From the NCBI GenBank assembly GCA_900546265.1, contig URCA01000014.1:1-64000 (forward strand): a stretch of DNA of 64,000 bases, in the 5' to 3' direction. Under the pieces are notes generated by a model that was given only the letters and a program-made list of their open reading frames with translations, searched no databases and was not told the DNA's origin. Of the stretch, positions 8,438-16,036 are shown piece by piece (within the stretch, counting starts at the first letter, position 1; each line of letters starts with the position of its first letter). Source of the DNA: an uncultured Oscillospiraceae bacterium (GTDB lineage: Bacteria; Bacillota; Clostridia; Oscillospirales; Acutalibacteraceae). Made by a program: the position numbers and the translations under genes.

Positions 8438-8599
8438 ATGTCCAACCAGCCCAAAGCTATGCAGGATCCGGCCATGAAGCAATATTTCGACACCCTGCCC
8501 ACCAGCGTGCAGGAAACCATTGTGCAAAGCGGCGTGGAGGTCAACTCCGTCGAACAGCTCAAGCAGTGCGCCGAGCACTTCATGCAGAAAAACGGATAA
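8438..8599 (+). CDS. Small uncharacterised protein, paralogue of 59427-59627
   Basis: 53 residues, MSNQPKAMQDPAMKQYFDTL onward, predicted as an all-helical soluble peptide with no signal or membrane segment. GGAAAGGAT lies upstream of the ATG, and a terminator follows, so it looks like a real single gene. The core YFDTLPTSVQETIVQSGVEV and then NSVEQLKQCAEH matches, in spacing and hydrophobic pattern, FTALPPEGKAAVIEKTHSVH plus SKKEMEQLVRD of the small protein at 59427-59627. I do not recognise a named family or function. The 186 bases before it hold no clear gene. Confidence 0.75.
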   Translation: MSNQPKAMQDPAMKQYFDTLPTSVQETIVQSGVEVNSVEQLKQCAEHFMQKNG

Positions 8600-8640
8600 T
8601 TCTCCCTCCCCCGAAGCCCCGCAAATCCCGCAAATGCTGA

Positions 8641-8670
8641 AAAACGCCCGCAGCATTCGCTGCGGGCGTT
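8641..8670 (-). terminator. Bidirectional terminator between the small gene and GAPDH
   Basis: Perfect stem AACGCCCGCAGC/GCTGCGGGCGTT with a 4-base loop and an A run on its left, giving a U run for the GAPDH transcript. Confidence 0.9.
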
Positions 8671-8687
8671 TCCAACGGAAAACAATC

Positions 8688-9707
8688 TTATTCGTTGTCG
8701 ACCTTGTTCATGTGCTCGATGAGGTTCAGCACCTTGTTGCTGTAGCCCCACTCGTTGTCGTACCAGGACACCAGCTTGAAGAAGTTGGAGTTCAGGCCGA
8801 TACCGGCGGTCGCGTCGTAGATGGAGGTACGGGAGTCGGAATAGAAATCGGAGGACACCACCGCGTCCTCGGTGTAGCCGAGGATACCCTTCATGTAGGT
8901 CTCAGAAGCCTCTTTCAGGGTGGCGTTGATCTCTTCCATGGAGGTGGCTTTCTCGGTGCGGACGGTCAGGTCCACCACGGAAACGTCCAGGGTGGGCACA
9001 CGGAACGCCATACCGGTCAGCTTACCCTTCAGCTCCGGAATAACCAGGGCGCAGGCCTTGGCGGCACCGGTGGAGGAGGGGATAATGTTGCCGGCAGCGG
9101 CGCGGCCGCCGCGCCAATCCTTCGCGGAGGGGCCGTCCACGGTCTTCTGGGTGGCGGTGGTGGAGTGCACGGTGGTCATCAGGCCTTCCACGATGCCGAA
9201 TTTGTCGTTGATAACCTTGGCCAGAGGAGCCAGGCAGTTGGTGGTGCAGGAAGCGTTGGACACGACCTTCATGTCCTTGGAGTACTTGTCCAGGTTGACG
9301 CCGCACACAAAGGTGGGGGTGTCTTTATCCTTCGCGGGAGCGGAGATAACCACTTTCTTGGCGCCGCCCTGCAGGTGGGCGCTGGCCTTCTCGGTGGTGC
9401 AGAACACGCCGGTGGATTCCACCACATAGTCGGCGCCGCATTCGCTCCACTTGATGTCGGCCGGGTTCTTCTCGGCATACACGCTGATGGCCTTGCCGTT
9501 GACGACCAGCTTGCCGTCCTCAGCCTTGACGCAGCCGTCGAATTTGCCGTGGATGGTGTCATATTTCACCATGTACACCATGTAGTCGAGATCGATAAAG
9601 GGATCGTTGATGCCCACGACCTCGAATTTCTCGGGCTGGGAAACAGCCGCGCGGAAAACCAGACGGCCGATGCGGCCAAAACCGTTGATGCCTACTTTAA
9701 TAGCCAT
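8688..9707 (-). CDS. gap: Glyceraldehyde-3-phosphate dehydrogenase
   Basis: 339 residues, full length. NAD-binding N-terminus KVGINGFGRIGRLVFRA, active-site motif NASCTTNCLAPLAKV with the catalytic Cys near residue 154, TATQKTVDGPS and the C-terminal SWYDNEWGYSNKVLNLI. It catalyses the NAD-dependent oxidation and phosphorylation of glyceraldehyde 3-phosphate in glycolysis. GGAGG stands seven bases before the ATG. It is monocistronic with its own promoter at 9739-9767 and terminator. No cggR or pgk is adjacent. Confidence 0.98.
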   Translation of the reverse strand: MAIKVGINGFGRIGRLVFRAAVSQPEKFEVVGINDPFIDLDYMVYMVKYDTIHGKFDGCVKAEDGKLVVNGKAISVYAEKNPADIKWSECGADYVVESTGVFCTTEKASAHLQGGAKKVVISAPAKDKDTPTFVCGVNLDKYSKDMKVVSNASCTTNCLAPLAKVINDKFGIVEGLMTTVHSTTATQKTVDGPSAKDWRGGRAAAGNIIPSSTGAAKACALVIPELKGKLTGMAFRVPTLDVSVVDLTVRTEKATSMEEINATLKEASETYMKGILGYTEDAVVSSDFYSDSRTSIYDATAGIGLNSNFFKLVSWYDNEWGYSNKVLNLIEHMNKVDNE

Positions 9708-9738
9708 GAAATTACCTCCATACGTTTATTCTTGTTCC

Positions 9739-9767
9739 ATTTTAACGCGTTTGCGCCCACTTTTCAA
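9739..9767 (-). promoter_or_regulatory. Sigma-A-type promoter for gap
   Basis: Minus strand -35 TTGAAA (9767-9762), 17-base spacer, -10 TAAAAT (9744-9739), about 30 bases before the ATG. Confidence 0.7.
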
Positions 9768-9890
9768 GAAGTTTGTCACCTTTTTAACCAGATGTTCACA
9801 CTTTTGTGAGGTTCACCAAAAGCCATATGAATTCCCCCAAAAAGGGGTGTAATACCGCCAAACGATTACGCGCGCAAGGAGTCTGAAGCT

Positions 9891-10589
9891 ATGGTTGTCA
9901 CCGATCCCCCCGCCCCGCCCGCTTGTACTGGGGAAACCGAAGGCGAGCTCCGGGAAAAGCTGGCCGCTTACTTTCTTTCCGCCCCGCCTCTGGACAGGCA
10001 GGACGACGAACAGAAGCGCCGCCATAAAGCAGCCCTCCGCCGTCTGCTGCGGCTGGAAAACCGATCGATCCTCCAGGCCGCCGGCCTGCCCCGCCCCCTG
10101 TCGCAGGGAGATCTGGCCGTGCTGCTGCGCGCGCTGCTGGACGCCTGCCTGCAAACCCTGGGGGCCGCCCGGCAGCGGGACAGTGCCGTTCCGCTCATGA
10201 GCGTGCAGATTGCCGAGGGCTTTCCCCTGCGGGAAGCGGCGGGCTTCGAGCCCCGCCTTGTCCAAGCGGGCGTCGTCGGCCTGCTGCGCGCCGCCTGCCG
10301 GGCCAACGCGGCCGATTTGGTGGCCGTGTCCCTGTCCGCCGGAACGGAAGCCTTCATCCTGACCGTCACCGGGGAGCGCCCGCCCGCCGAGGCCGAGGCG
10401 CTGGCCGTGGCTGAAGAAACGGCCAGGCTGCACAAGGGCGGCCTGGCCGTCTGTTCCGGCACCGTTGGGCTGTCGCTGTCCACCAGCCTGCCGGGGGACG
10501 CGGGGCTGTATGTCGCCCCCACCCCGACCCAGCTGCTGCGGGACACCCTGTCGGCCGTGCAGGTGGGTCTTTATTCGTCGCTGGGATAA
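9891..10589 (+). CDS. Uncharacterised protein, possible degenerate histidine-kinase-like ATPase fold
   Basis: 232 residues, no signal peptide or membrane segment. AAGGAG precedes the ATG at nine bases. The C-terminal part (LVAVSLSAGTEAFILTVTGE ... KGGLAVCSGTVGLSLSTSLP) has the strand pattern of an HATPase core, and the central VQAGVVGLLRAACRANA resembles an N-box helix, but the ATP-lid glycines are not convincing. I treat this only as weak resemblance. Its last 19 bases overlap convergently with the 3' end of the next gene. It could be a regulatory sensor remnant; function unknown. Confidence 0.7.
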   Translation: MVVTDPPAPPACTGETEGELREKLAAYFLSAPPLDRQDDEQKRRHKAALRRLLRLENRSILQAAGLPRPLSQGDLAVLLRALLDACLQTLGAARQRDSAVPLMSVQIAEGFPLREAAGFEPRLVQAGVVGLLRAACRANAADLVAVSLSAGTEAFILTVTGERPPAEAEALAVAEETARLHKGGLAVCSGTVGLSLSTSLPGDAGLYVAPTPTQLLRDTLSAVQVGLYSSLG

Positions 10590-11545
10590 AGATCCTTGAG
10601 GATGTCGTCCACCGTGGGCTGCTCCGGATCCCCAGCCGGAACCAGGGCCTCCTCCGACGCCGGACGGTTCTTCCCGAAGGCCTGGACAAAGGCGAACAGC
10701 AGGGCGAAAGCCCCCACTACCCCGTCGATCACGCCGGCCAGCCGGCTGGCATTGTAAGCGTCCCCCTGCCCTGTCATATACAGGCACAGCCGGGTCAGCG
10801 GCCCGCTCAGGCAGAACAGCGCCGTCATCAGCGCAAAGAAGAACAGCAGCCGGTTTTTGCCCGCGCCCACCCCCGACAGATACCGGGCAAAGGAGAAGAA
10901 GAACAGCAGGGCAAAAATCAGCATGACGAAATCGTAAAAGCTCTCACTGACGGCCACCGCGCTGGCATACGACACCTCATACCGCGCCAGCCGCATCCAG
11001 ACCCATCCCACCGGCGCGAGGGCCCACAGGCGCATCAGCCCCGAGCGAACCCGGTTTTCGGTCAGCCAGACGATGCCGGTGCGCACCAACATCACGCCGC
11101 CCAGCAGGCCGAACACGATGGTGAAAAAGAGGGTGACGCCGTCGATCCCGCTGATCACATGCTCATTGGGGGCCGGCGTCTCGCCGAACAGCAGCCAGTT
11201 AAAACCGTCCAGCGCCGACACGATGGTCATCACCGAACCCGCCAGCATGGCGGATAGGGACAGCGGGGTCAGCAGCTTGCCTCCCGGCGGCACCCCGTCG
11301 TTCTGCGACAGCCAGGACAGCACCGCCGCCGCCAGCATGGTCAACGCCATCAGCCCGATGATAAGATAGCTCAGATGAAACAGCCCGGTGTCCGGGTCCT
11401 GCATCCTGGGCGTCAGCGCCACCCGCAGAATCAGTACCGCCAGCGTCATCACCGCCGTGATAACGGCGGCTATTTTTTTGCCCGCCGGCAGGTAGCCTCC
11501 AGCCAGCCAGGCATGTTTCTGTCCGGAATCGTCTCGCATCTTCAT
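10571..11545 (-). CDS. Polytopic membrane protein of unknown function
   Basis: 324 residues with about eight hydrophobic segments (for example KIAAVITAVMTLAVLILRVA, LSYLIIGLMALTMLAAAVLS, FYDFVMLIFALLFFFSFARY) and a short soluble tail ending DDILKDLYPSDE. The ATG at 11545 has GGAAGGA six bases ahead; the longer reading from 11608 is unsupported. I recognise no transporter or enzyme motif. The type resembles conserved Clostridia membrane proteins with no assigned role. The stop lies inside the convergent gene's 3' end. Confidence 0.8.
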   Translation of the reverse strand: MKMRDDSGQKHAWLAGGYLPAGKKIAAVITAVMTLAVLILRVALTPRMQDPDTGLFHLSYLIIGLMALTMLAAAVLSWLSQNDGVPPGGKLLTPLSLSAMLAGSVMTIVSALDGFNWLLFGETPAPNEHVISGIDGVTLFFTIVFGLLGGVMLVRTGIVWLTENRVRSGLMRLWALAPVGWVWMRLARYEVSYASAVAVSESFYDFVMLIFALLFFFSFARYLSGVGAGKNRLLFFFALMTALFCLSGPLTRLCLYMTGQGDAYNASRLAGVIDGVVGAFALLFAFVQAFGKNRPASEEALVPAGDPEQPTVDDILKDLYPSDE

Positions 11546-11715
11546 GACCAGTCCTTCCGCCTTTCCGCGGGCGCCGCCCGCCTGGAACAATATTTTACAG
11601 TATAGCACAATCCTTTGAAAAAAACCAGCCGTTTTCTTTAGGCTTCTCCCATTCCGAAGGGTTCACGCGATACGGGCTTTACAGGGATTTCCTATATACT
11701 TGTTGAAGGGTCGGC

Positions 11716-11752
11716 AAACGCCCCGGAAATCCAAGGATTTCCGGGGCGTTTC
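11716..11752 (-). terminator. Terminator after citrate synthase
   Basis: A 17-bp near-perfect stem (AAACGCCCCGGAAATCC and its complement) around a 2-base loop, with flanking A/T. It sits four bases or so past the citrate synthase stop and could work in both directions. Confidence 0.88.
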
Positions 11753-11759
11753 TATCGGC

Positions 11760-13127
11760 TTATCCCCTTTCGGCCAGGGGGATGTAGGGCTGGGGCTTGG
11801 CGATGGCCTTGTAGGCGGGGCGGATGATCCGTCCGCCGGTGTAGAGCTCCTCCACCCGGTGGGCGCACCAGCCCGCCATGCGGGCCACGGCGAACAGCGG
11901 GGTGAACAGGTCGGGATGCAGCCCCAGGGACTTGTACACCAGGCCGGAATACATGTCCACGTTGGCGCACATGGCCTTGTCGCTGCCCTTGACCTCGGCG
12001 AACACGCCGGGGGTTAGCTTCTCCACCGTTTCCAGCAGCCGGAACTCGGGGCCGTAGCCCCTCTTTTCGGCCAGATCCACCGCGTATTTCTTGAGGATGA
12101 CCGCCCGCGGGTCGGACAGGGTGTAGACCGCGTGGCCCATCCCGTACACCAGGCCGGAGCGATCCCCCGCCTGCTTGTTGATCATCCGCACCAGGAAGGC
12201 GCGCACCTCGTCCTCGTCCCCCCAGTCCCGGATGCCCTCCTTCAGGTACTCCAGCATCTCCATGACCTTGATGTTGGCACCCCCGTGCTTGGGCCCCTTG
12301 AGGGAGCCGATGGCCGCCCCCATGGCCGAGTAGGTATCGGTGCCCGAGGAGGTGAGCACCCGGGCCGCGAAGGTGGAGTTGTTGCCGCCGCCGTGCTCCG
12401 CGTGGAGCATCAGGCAGAGATCCAGCAGCCGCGCCTCCTCCTCGGTATAAGCCGAGTCGGCCCGCAGAGAGTGCAGGATGGTCTCCGCCGTGGACAGACC
12501 GGGGACATTGGGGTGGAAATACATGCTTTCCCGGTCGTAATGGCGGCGCTTGACCTGGTAGGCATAGGCCATGATGGAGGGCAGGCGGGCGATAAGCTCA
12601 ATAGACTGCCGCAGCACGTTTTCCATGGACAGATCGTCGGGCAGGTCGTCATAAGAATACAGGGCCAGCACCGAGCGGGCCAGCTTGTTCATGATGTTGG
12701 GGGAGGGCGCCTTGATGATCATGTCCTCCGCGAAGTATTCGGGCAGTTCCCGGTAGGCGGAGAGGATTTCGGTGAACTTCGCGAGCTGCCGCGGGCTGGG
12801 CAGGCTGCCAAACAGCAGCAGCCACGCCGTCTCCTCGAAACCGAAGCGGTTTTCCGACACGCAGCCCCCCACCAGATCGTTGATGTCGATGCCGCGGTAA
12901 ATCAGGCGGCCCTCCACCGGGGCCTTCTCCCCTTCGTTCATGACGTAGCCGTGCACGTTGCAGATCCGGGTCAGCCCAGCCATAACGCCGCTGCCGTCCG
13001 CGTTGCGCAGCCCCCGCTTGACCTCGTACTTTTCGAATTTTTCCGGTTCAATCCGGTTATTCTTTTTGAATTCGTCGCATAGAGATGTTAATGTGCTGTT
13101 GGAAATTCGCATGGTGGTCTTGTCCAT
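11760..13127 (-). CDS. Citrate synthase (citrate/2-methylcitrate synthase family)
   Basis: 455 residues, the longer form found in Clostridia. Catalytic landmarks are LMLHAEHGGGNNSTFAARV (His), SLKGPKHGGANIKVMEM (His) and the later MGHAVYTLSDPRAVILK with the acid region. It condenses oxaloacetate with acetyl-CoA, feeding glutamate synthesis in fermenters. I use the ATG at 13127, nine bases after AAAAAAGGA; an ATG three codons earlier touches the ribosome site. It is transcribed alone from the promoter at 13191-13219. A methylcitrate role cannot be excluded, but no prp genes are nearby. Confidence 0.95.
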   Translation of the reverse strand: MDKTTMRISNSTLTSLCDEFKKNNRIEPEKFEKYEVKRGLRNADGSGVMAGLTRICNVHGYVMNEGEKAPVEGRLIYRGIDINDLVGGCVSENRFGFEETAWLLLFGSLPSPRQLAKFTEILSAYRELPEYFAEDMIIKAPSPNIMNKLARSVLALYSYDDLPDDLSMENVLRQSIELIARLPSIMAYAYQVKRRHYDRESMYFHPNVPGLSTAETILHSLRADSAYTEEEARLLDLCLMLHAEHGGGNNSTFAARVLTSSGTDTYSAMGAAIGSLKGPKHGGANIKVMEMLEYLKEGIRDWGDEDEVRAFLVRMINKQAGDRSGLVYGMGHAVYTLSDPRAVILKKYAVDLAEKRGYGPEFRLLETVEKLTPGVFAEVKGSDKAMCANVDMYSGLVYKSLGLHPDLFTPLFAVARMAGWCAHRVEELYTGGRIIRPAYKAIAKPQPYIPLAERG

Positions 13128-13190
13128 CGCTCTCATTCCTTTTTTGTTCGTCTGAAGGCGGACAGGCAGCCCCTTCGGCGTTTGGATATG

Positions 13191-13219
13191 ATTATAGAGT
13201 TTCCCCCGGCCAAAGTCAA
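13191..13219 (-). promoter_or_regulatory. Sigma-A-type promoter for citrate synthase
   Basis: Minus strand -35 TTGACT (13219-13214), 17-base spacer, consensus -10 TATAAT (13196-13191), some 64 bases before the start codon. Confidence 0.82.
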
Positions 13220-13411
13220 TAGAAACGCGCGAAATCGTTTGAAAAAACGCAGAGATTTTGAATTTCGTTTCTCTTTGTCTTTCATTTTGCTTCTTAAAAT
13301 TCAAAATAAAGCGAAATAATGCGCGTGAAAATGAAAGGTACGCATGAAGCTTTTGCATGTTCCGCCAATCCCTTCACCAGGGATGGCGCGGGAAAAGAAA
13401 GGAGTAGGCTT

Positions 13412-14413
13412 GTGAAACGGTATTGTGCGCTGGTGCTCGTGGTGTTCGTCATGCTTTTGCTGCTGCCCCTGCCGGCCTTGGGCGTCCTGGAGGGGGACAA
13501 GTCTCCCCTGCCCCCCCGCCCGGCTCAGAGCGCCCCCTTCCCCGACACCTCCTCGCCCTCTGCCTCCGACACCTTCCGGGTGCTGGCTACGGACAGCGGG
13601 AAGGTGGTGGAGCTGAGCGAGAGGGATTTTCTCATCGGCACGGTGGCCAACGAGCTGTATCCCACCTATCACATCGAAGCCATGAAGGCCCAGGCGGTGG
13701 CCGCTTACACCTATTACAGCCGCAAGCGCACTGCCCAGCGGGCCAATCCCAGCGCCGATTTGAAGGGGGCGGACTTTTCCGACGTCCCCTCCCGGTTCCC
13801 GGAGGGGTACACCACCGAGGGGCTCAAGGAGCGGTGGGGCAAAAATTATGATACCTATTATAAAAAGGTATGCGAGGCGGTGGACGCGGTGGCAGGCAAG
13901 CGGCTGTACTACGACGGGCAGCCGATTATGGCCTCCTATCACGCCATCAGCTTCGGCGCCACCGAGACGGCGGGGGTGGTCTGGGGCAGCGATTATCCCT
14001 ATCTCCAGTCGGTGCCCAGCCCGGGCGACAAGCTGTCGCCCGACTATGAGACGGTGGTTTCCTTCAAGGCGGCCGACTTCTCCGCCGCCCTGTGCAAGGA
14101 GGTCAAGGATCTGAAGCTGGAGGGGGACGCGGCCGGGTGGGTGACCGGCGATCCCAAGCTCTCCGAGGCCGGCACCGTGGAGGAAATCACCGTGGGCGGC
14201 ATGAAGATCACCGGCCGACAGATGCGGGCGGCACTCTCCCTGCGCTCGGCCTGCTTCACCGTCAAATACGCGGACGGCGCGTTTCAGTTCACCGTCCACG
14301 GCTTCGGCCACGGGGTGGGCATGAGCCAGTACGGCGCCGACTACATGGCGCGGCAGGGGTCCACCTGGCAGGAAATCCTCACCCACTATTACACCGGCGT
14401 CACCATTGAATAA
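13412..14413 (+). CDS. spoIID: SpoIID/LytB-domain protein, probable stage II sporulation protein D
   Basis: 333 residues: an N-terminal membrane anchor (YCALVLVVFVMLLLLPLPAL), a Pro/Ser-rich linker, then the SpoIID domain with IGTVANELYPTYHIEAMKAQ AVAAYTYY near 75-100 and the C-terminal GFGHGVGMSQYGADYMA. SpoIID cleaves the glycan of denuded peptidoglycan during engulfment by the mother cell. Length fits SpoIID (about 340) rather than larger LytB-like proteins. I choose the GTG at 13412, seven bases after AAAGGAG; the upstream ATG at 13319 has no ribosome site. No spoIIR or spoIIM is adjacent. Confidence 0.87.
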   Translation: MKRYCALVLVVFVMLLLLPLPALGVLEGDKSPLPPRPAQSAPFPDTSSPSASDTFRVLATDSGKVVELSERDFLIGTVANELYPTYHIEAMKAQAVAAYTYYSRKRTAQRANPSADLKGADFSDVPSRFPEGYTTEGLKERWGKNYDTYYKKVCEAVDAVAGKRLYYDGQPIMASYHAISFGATETAGVVWGSDYPYLQSVPSPGDKLSPDYETVVSFKAADFSAALCKEVKDLKLEGDAAGWVTGDPKLSEAGTVEEITVGGMKITGRQMRAALSLRSACFTVKYADGAFQFTVHGFGHGVGMSQYGADYMARQGSTWQEILTHYYTGVTIE

Positions 14414-14499
14414 TGGATAAGAAATTTGTAAGGAAAAATTTATGCGCGTCCGTCCATTCCATGCTATAATAGAAAAACCGGACAACTTTGCCAATTTTC

Positions 14500-14527
14500 T
14501 TGACATAACCCGGTTGTTTGGTAGAAT
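14500..14527 (+). promoter_or_regulatory. Sigma-A-type promoter for the D-Ala carboxypeptidase
   Basis: -35 TTGACA (14500-14505), 16-base spacer and -10 TAGAAT (14522-14527), 35 bases before the ATG. Confidence 0.78.
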
Positions 14528-14562
14528 ACTAAAAAACAGTATGTTAAAGGAATGGGCTGCGC

Positions 14563-15582
14563 ATGAGTAAAAAGGTTTCGAAATCCAAGAAAAAGATTTA
14601 CGGACGCAACCGGCGGATCGCCATCGTCGTCGTTCTGGCATCCCTGCTGGTGGTGGCGGTCGGCGCGGTGGCCGGCGTCCTGATATGGGTGCTTATGAAA
14701 CAGCCGCAGCCGGCCCCTTCCTCGTCCGCCGCCTCCGAGGCGCCGGCGACCACTACCGCCGCGCCCAAGGTGACGCTGCCCGTCTCCTTTCTGGACGCCA
14801 ACACCGCCTGCCAGAACATCGCCCTGTATGACGCCAGCAGCGACACGCTGCTGTATACCAAGCAGGCGGATATGAAGCAGGAGCCGGCCAGCACGACCAA
14901 GCTGCTGACCGCGGCACTGGCCATTCAATACACCCCCGAGGGATACGTTTTCACCGTCGGCAACGAGCTGGGTCTTGTACGCGACCAATCCAGCAAGGCC
15001 AATCTGCTCACTGGAGACAAGCTGGATCTCGACAAGATGCTCAAGGCCCTGTTGATCCCCTCCGGCAACGACGCGGCCTATACCATCGCGGCCAGCATCG
15101 GCCGGGTGACGGCCGGGGACGAATCCCTGTCCGCCGCCGACGCCGTGAAAAAATTCGTCGCCCTGATGAACCAGACGGCCGCCGAGCTGGGGATGAGCAA
15201 CACCCATTTCAACAACCCTGACGGCTACCCGGAAGCCGCCCATTATTCCACGGCGGGCGACATGCTCAAGCTCGTCAAGCACGCCGACAGCCTGCCCCAG
15301 GTGCGCGAAATCGTCAAGCAGGTCACGGTGACCGAATCGCTGCTGAACGGCCGCACCTGCACCTGGAAAAGCACCAACAAGCTGCTGCTTGCCGACGACG
15401 AGAAGCACTACAACCCCTATGTCACCGGGATGAAGACCGGCTCGGGCGATACCACCTACTGCCTGACCGTATCCGCCGAAAAGGACGGAAGGCGGCTGCT
15501 CCTCGTCCTGATGGGGGCACGCAAGGAGGAAGACCGGTGGACGGACGCCAACGGCCTTCTCCAAATCGGCTTCGAGGCCTGA
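14563..15582 (+). CDS. D-alanyl-D-alanine carboxypeptidase, DacF/PBP5 family (S11)
   Basis: 339 residues. A Lys-rich cytoplasmic start and a single membrane segment (IAIVVVLASLLVVAVGAVAG) precede a Ser/Ala-rich linker and the penicillin-binding domain. The three active-site motifs are present: STTK in EPASTTKLLTA near 107, SGN in IPSGNDAAY near 166 and KTG in TGMKTGSGDTTY near 289. It trims the terminal D-Ala from peptidoglycan stem peptides. The C-terminal PBP5 beta domain is absent, giving a short form anchored by its N-terminus. AAAGGA lies 11 bases before the ATG. Confidence 0.93.
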   Translation: MSKKVSKSKKKIYGRNRRIAIVVVLASLLVVAVGAVAGVLIWVLMKQPQPAPSSSAASEAPATTTAAPKVTLPVSFLDANTACQNIALYDASSDTLLYTKQADMKQEPASTTKLLTAALAIQYTPEGYVFTVGNELGLVRDQSSKANLLTGDKLDLDKMLKALLIPSGNDAAYTIAASIGRVTAGDESLSAADAVKKFVALMNQTAAELGMSNTHFNNPDGYPEAAHYSTAGDMLKLVKHADSLPQVREIVKQVTVTESLLNGRTCTWKSTNKLLLADDEKHYNPYVTGMKTGSGDTTYCLTVSAEKDGRRLLLVLMGARKEEDRWTDANGLLQIGFEA

Positions 15583-15744
15583 GCAAGGCGGTCCGCCTCT
15601 TATCCCCCGTTTCTGAATAAAAGGATAGCCATGCAACCGAGAATTAAGCGCTCGGCAGAACAGAGGATACCGCCCATCTCTTTTTAAAAAAACCGGCGGT
15701 TTTGATTATCCGCTTTGACAGGAACCGTACAGCATAATCCGACT

Positions 15745-15792
15745 CAAAAAAGAGCCGATAACTCGTGAGTAAAATCACAAGTTATCGGCTCT
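15745..15792 (-). terminator. Terminator downstream of the sigma-factor transcript
   Basis: A perfect 13-bp stem (AGAGCCGATAACT with its complement, extendable through the loop side) is followed on the minus strand by a T run. It would end the transcript that comes from the sigma gene. The 160 bases between it and the carboxypeptidase stop hold no visible gene. Confidence 0.85.
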
Positions 15793-15860
15793 GCGTCTAT
15801 GCCTCCGGTTCTTTGATAACGGACATATTGACTTTTTTCGCCCGAGAAGCCGTTGATTTT

Positions 15861-15995
15861 TTATTCTTCTGTTTGAGAATTCTCCATAGAAAAGGTCACG
15901 CGCCAACGTCCTTCCACGTACTGGCTGCTCGTGACAAATTTACCGCCGAAATGCGGGCCTCCCTTTAATATCCATTCGAAGATTGTGTAAAACAA
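15861..15995 (-). CDS. Possible 44-residue ORF or gene fragment after the sigma factor
   Basis: From a TTG at 15995 (GAGG five bases ahead) the minus strand reads 44 codons, including GGPHFGGKFVTSSQYVEGRW and the ending FSMENSQTEE. The composition looks protein-like and it lies between the sigma gene stop and a strong terminator. It may be a small co-transcribed protein or the C-terminal relic of a larger one. I recognise no family. A forward reading frame across the same bases lacks a ribosome site. Confidence 0.3.
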   Translation of the reverse strand: MFYTIFEWILKGGPHFGGKFVTSSQYVEGRWRVTFSMENSQTEE

Positions 15996-16036
15996 GGCGC
16001 CCTCATGGTGCGTTTGAAAGGGTCGCCCTGGGAGAG

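Noticed and set aside
9770..9825. Rex-like site (TTGTGAGGTTCACCAA) upstream of the GAPDH promoter.
   Set aside because: The two halves are out of register for the Rex consensus TTGTGAA-N4-TTCACAA, and the site lies far upstream of the -35.
15765..15968. Forward reading frame of 67 codons over the terminator region.
   Set aside because: It starts inside a hairpin, has no ribosome site and the opposite strand reads better.
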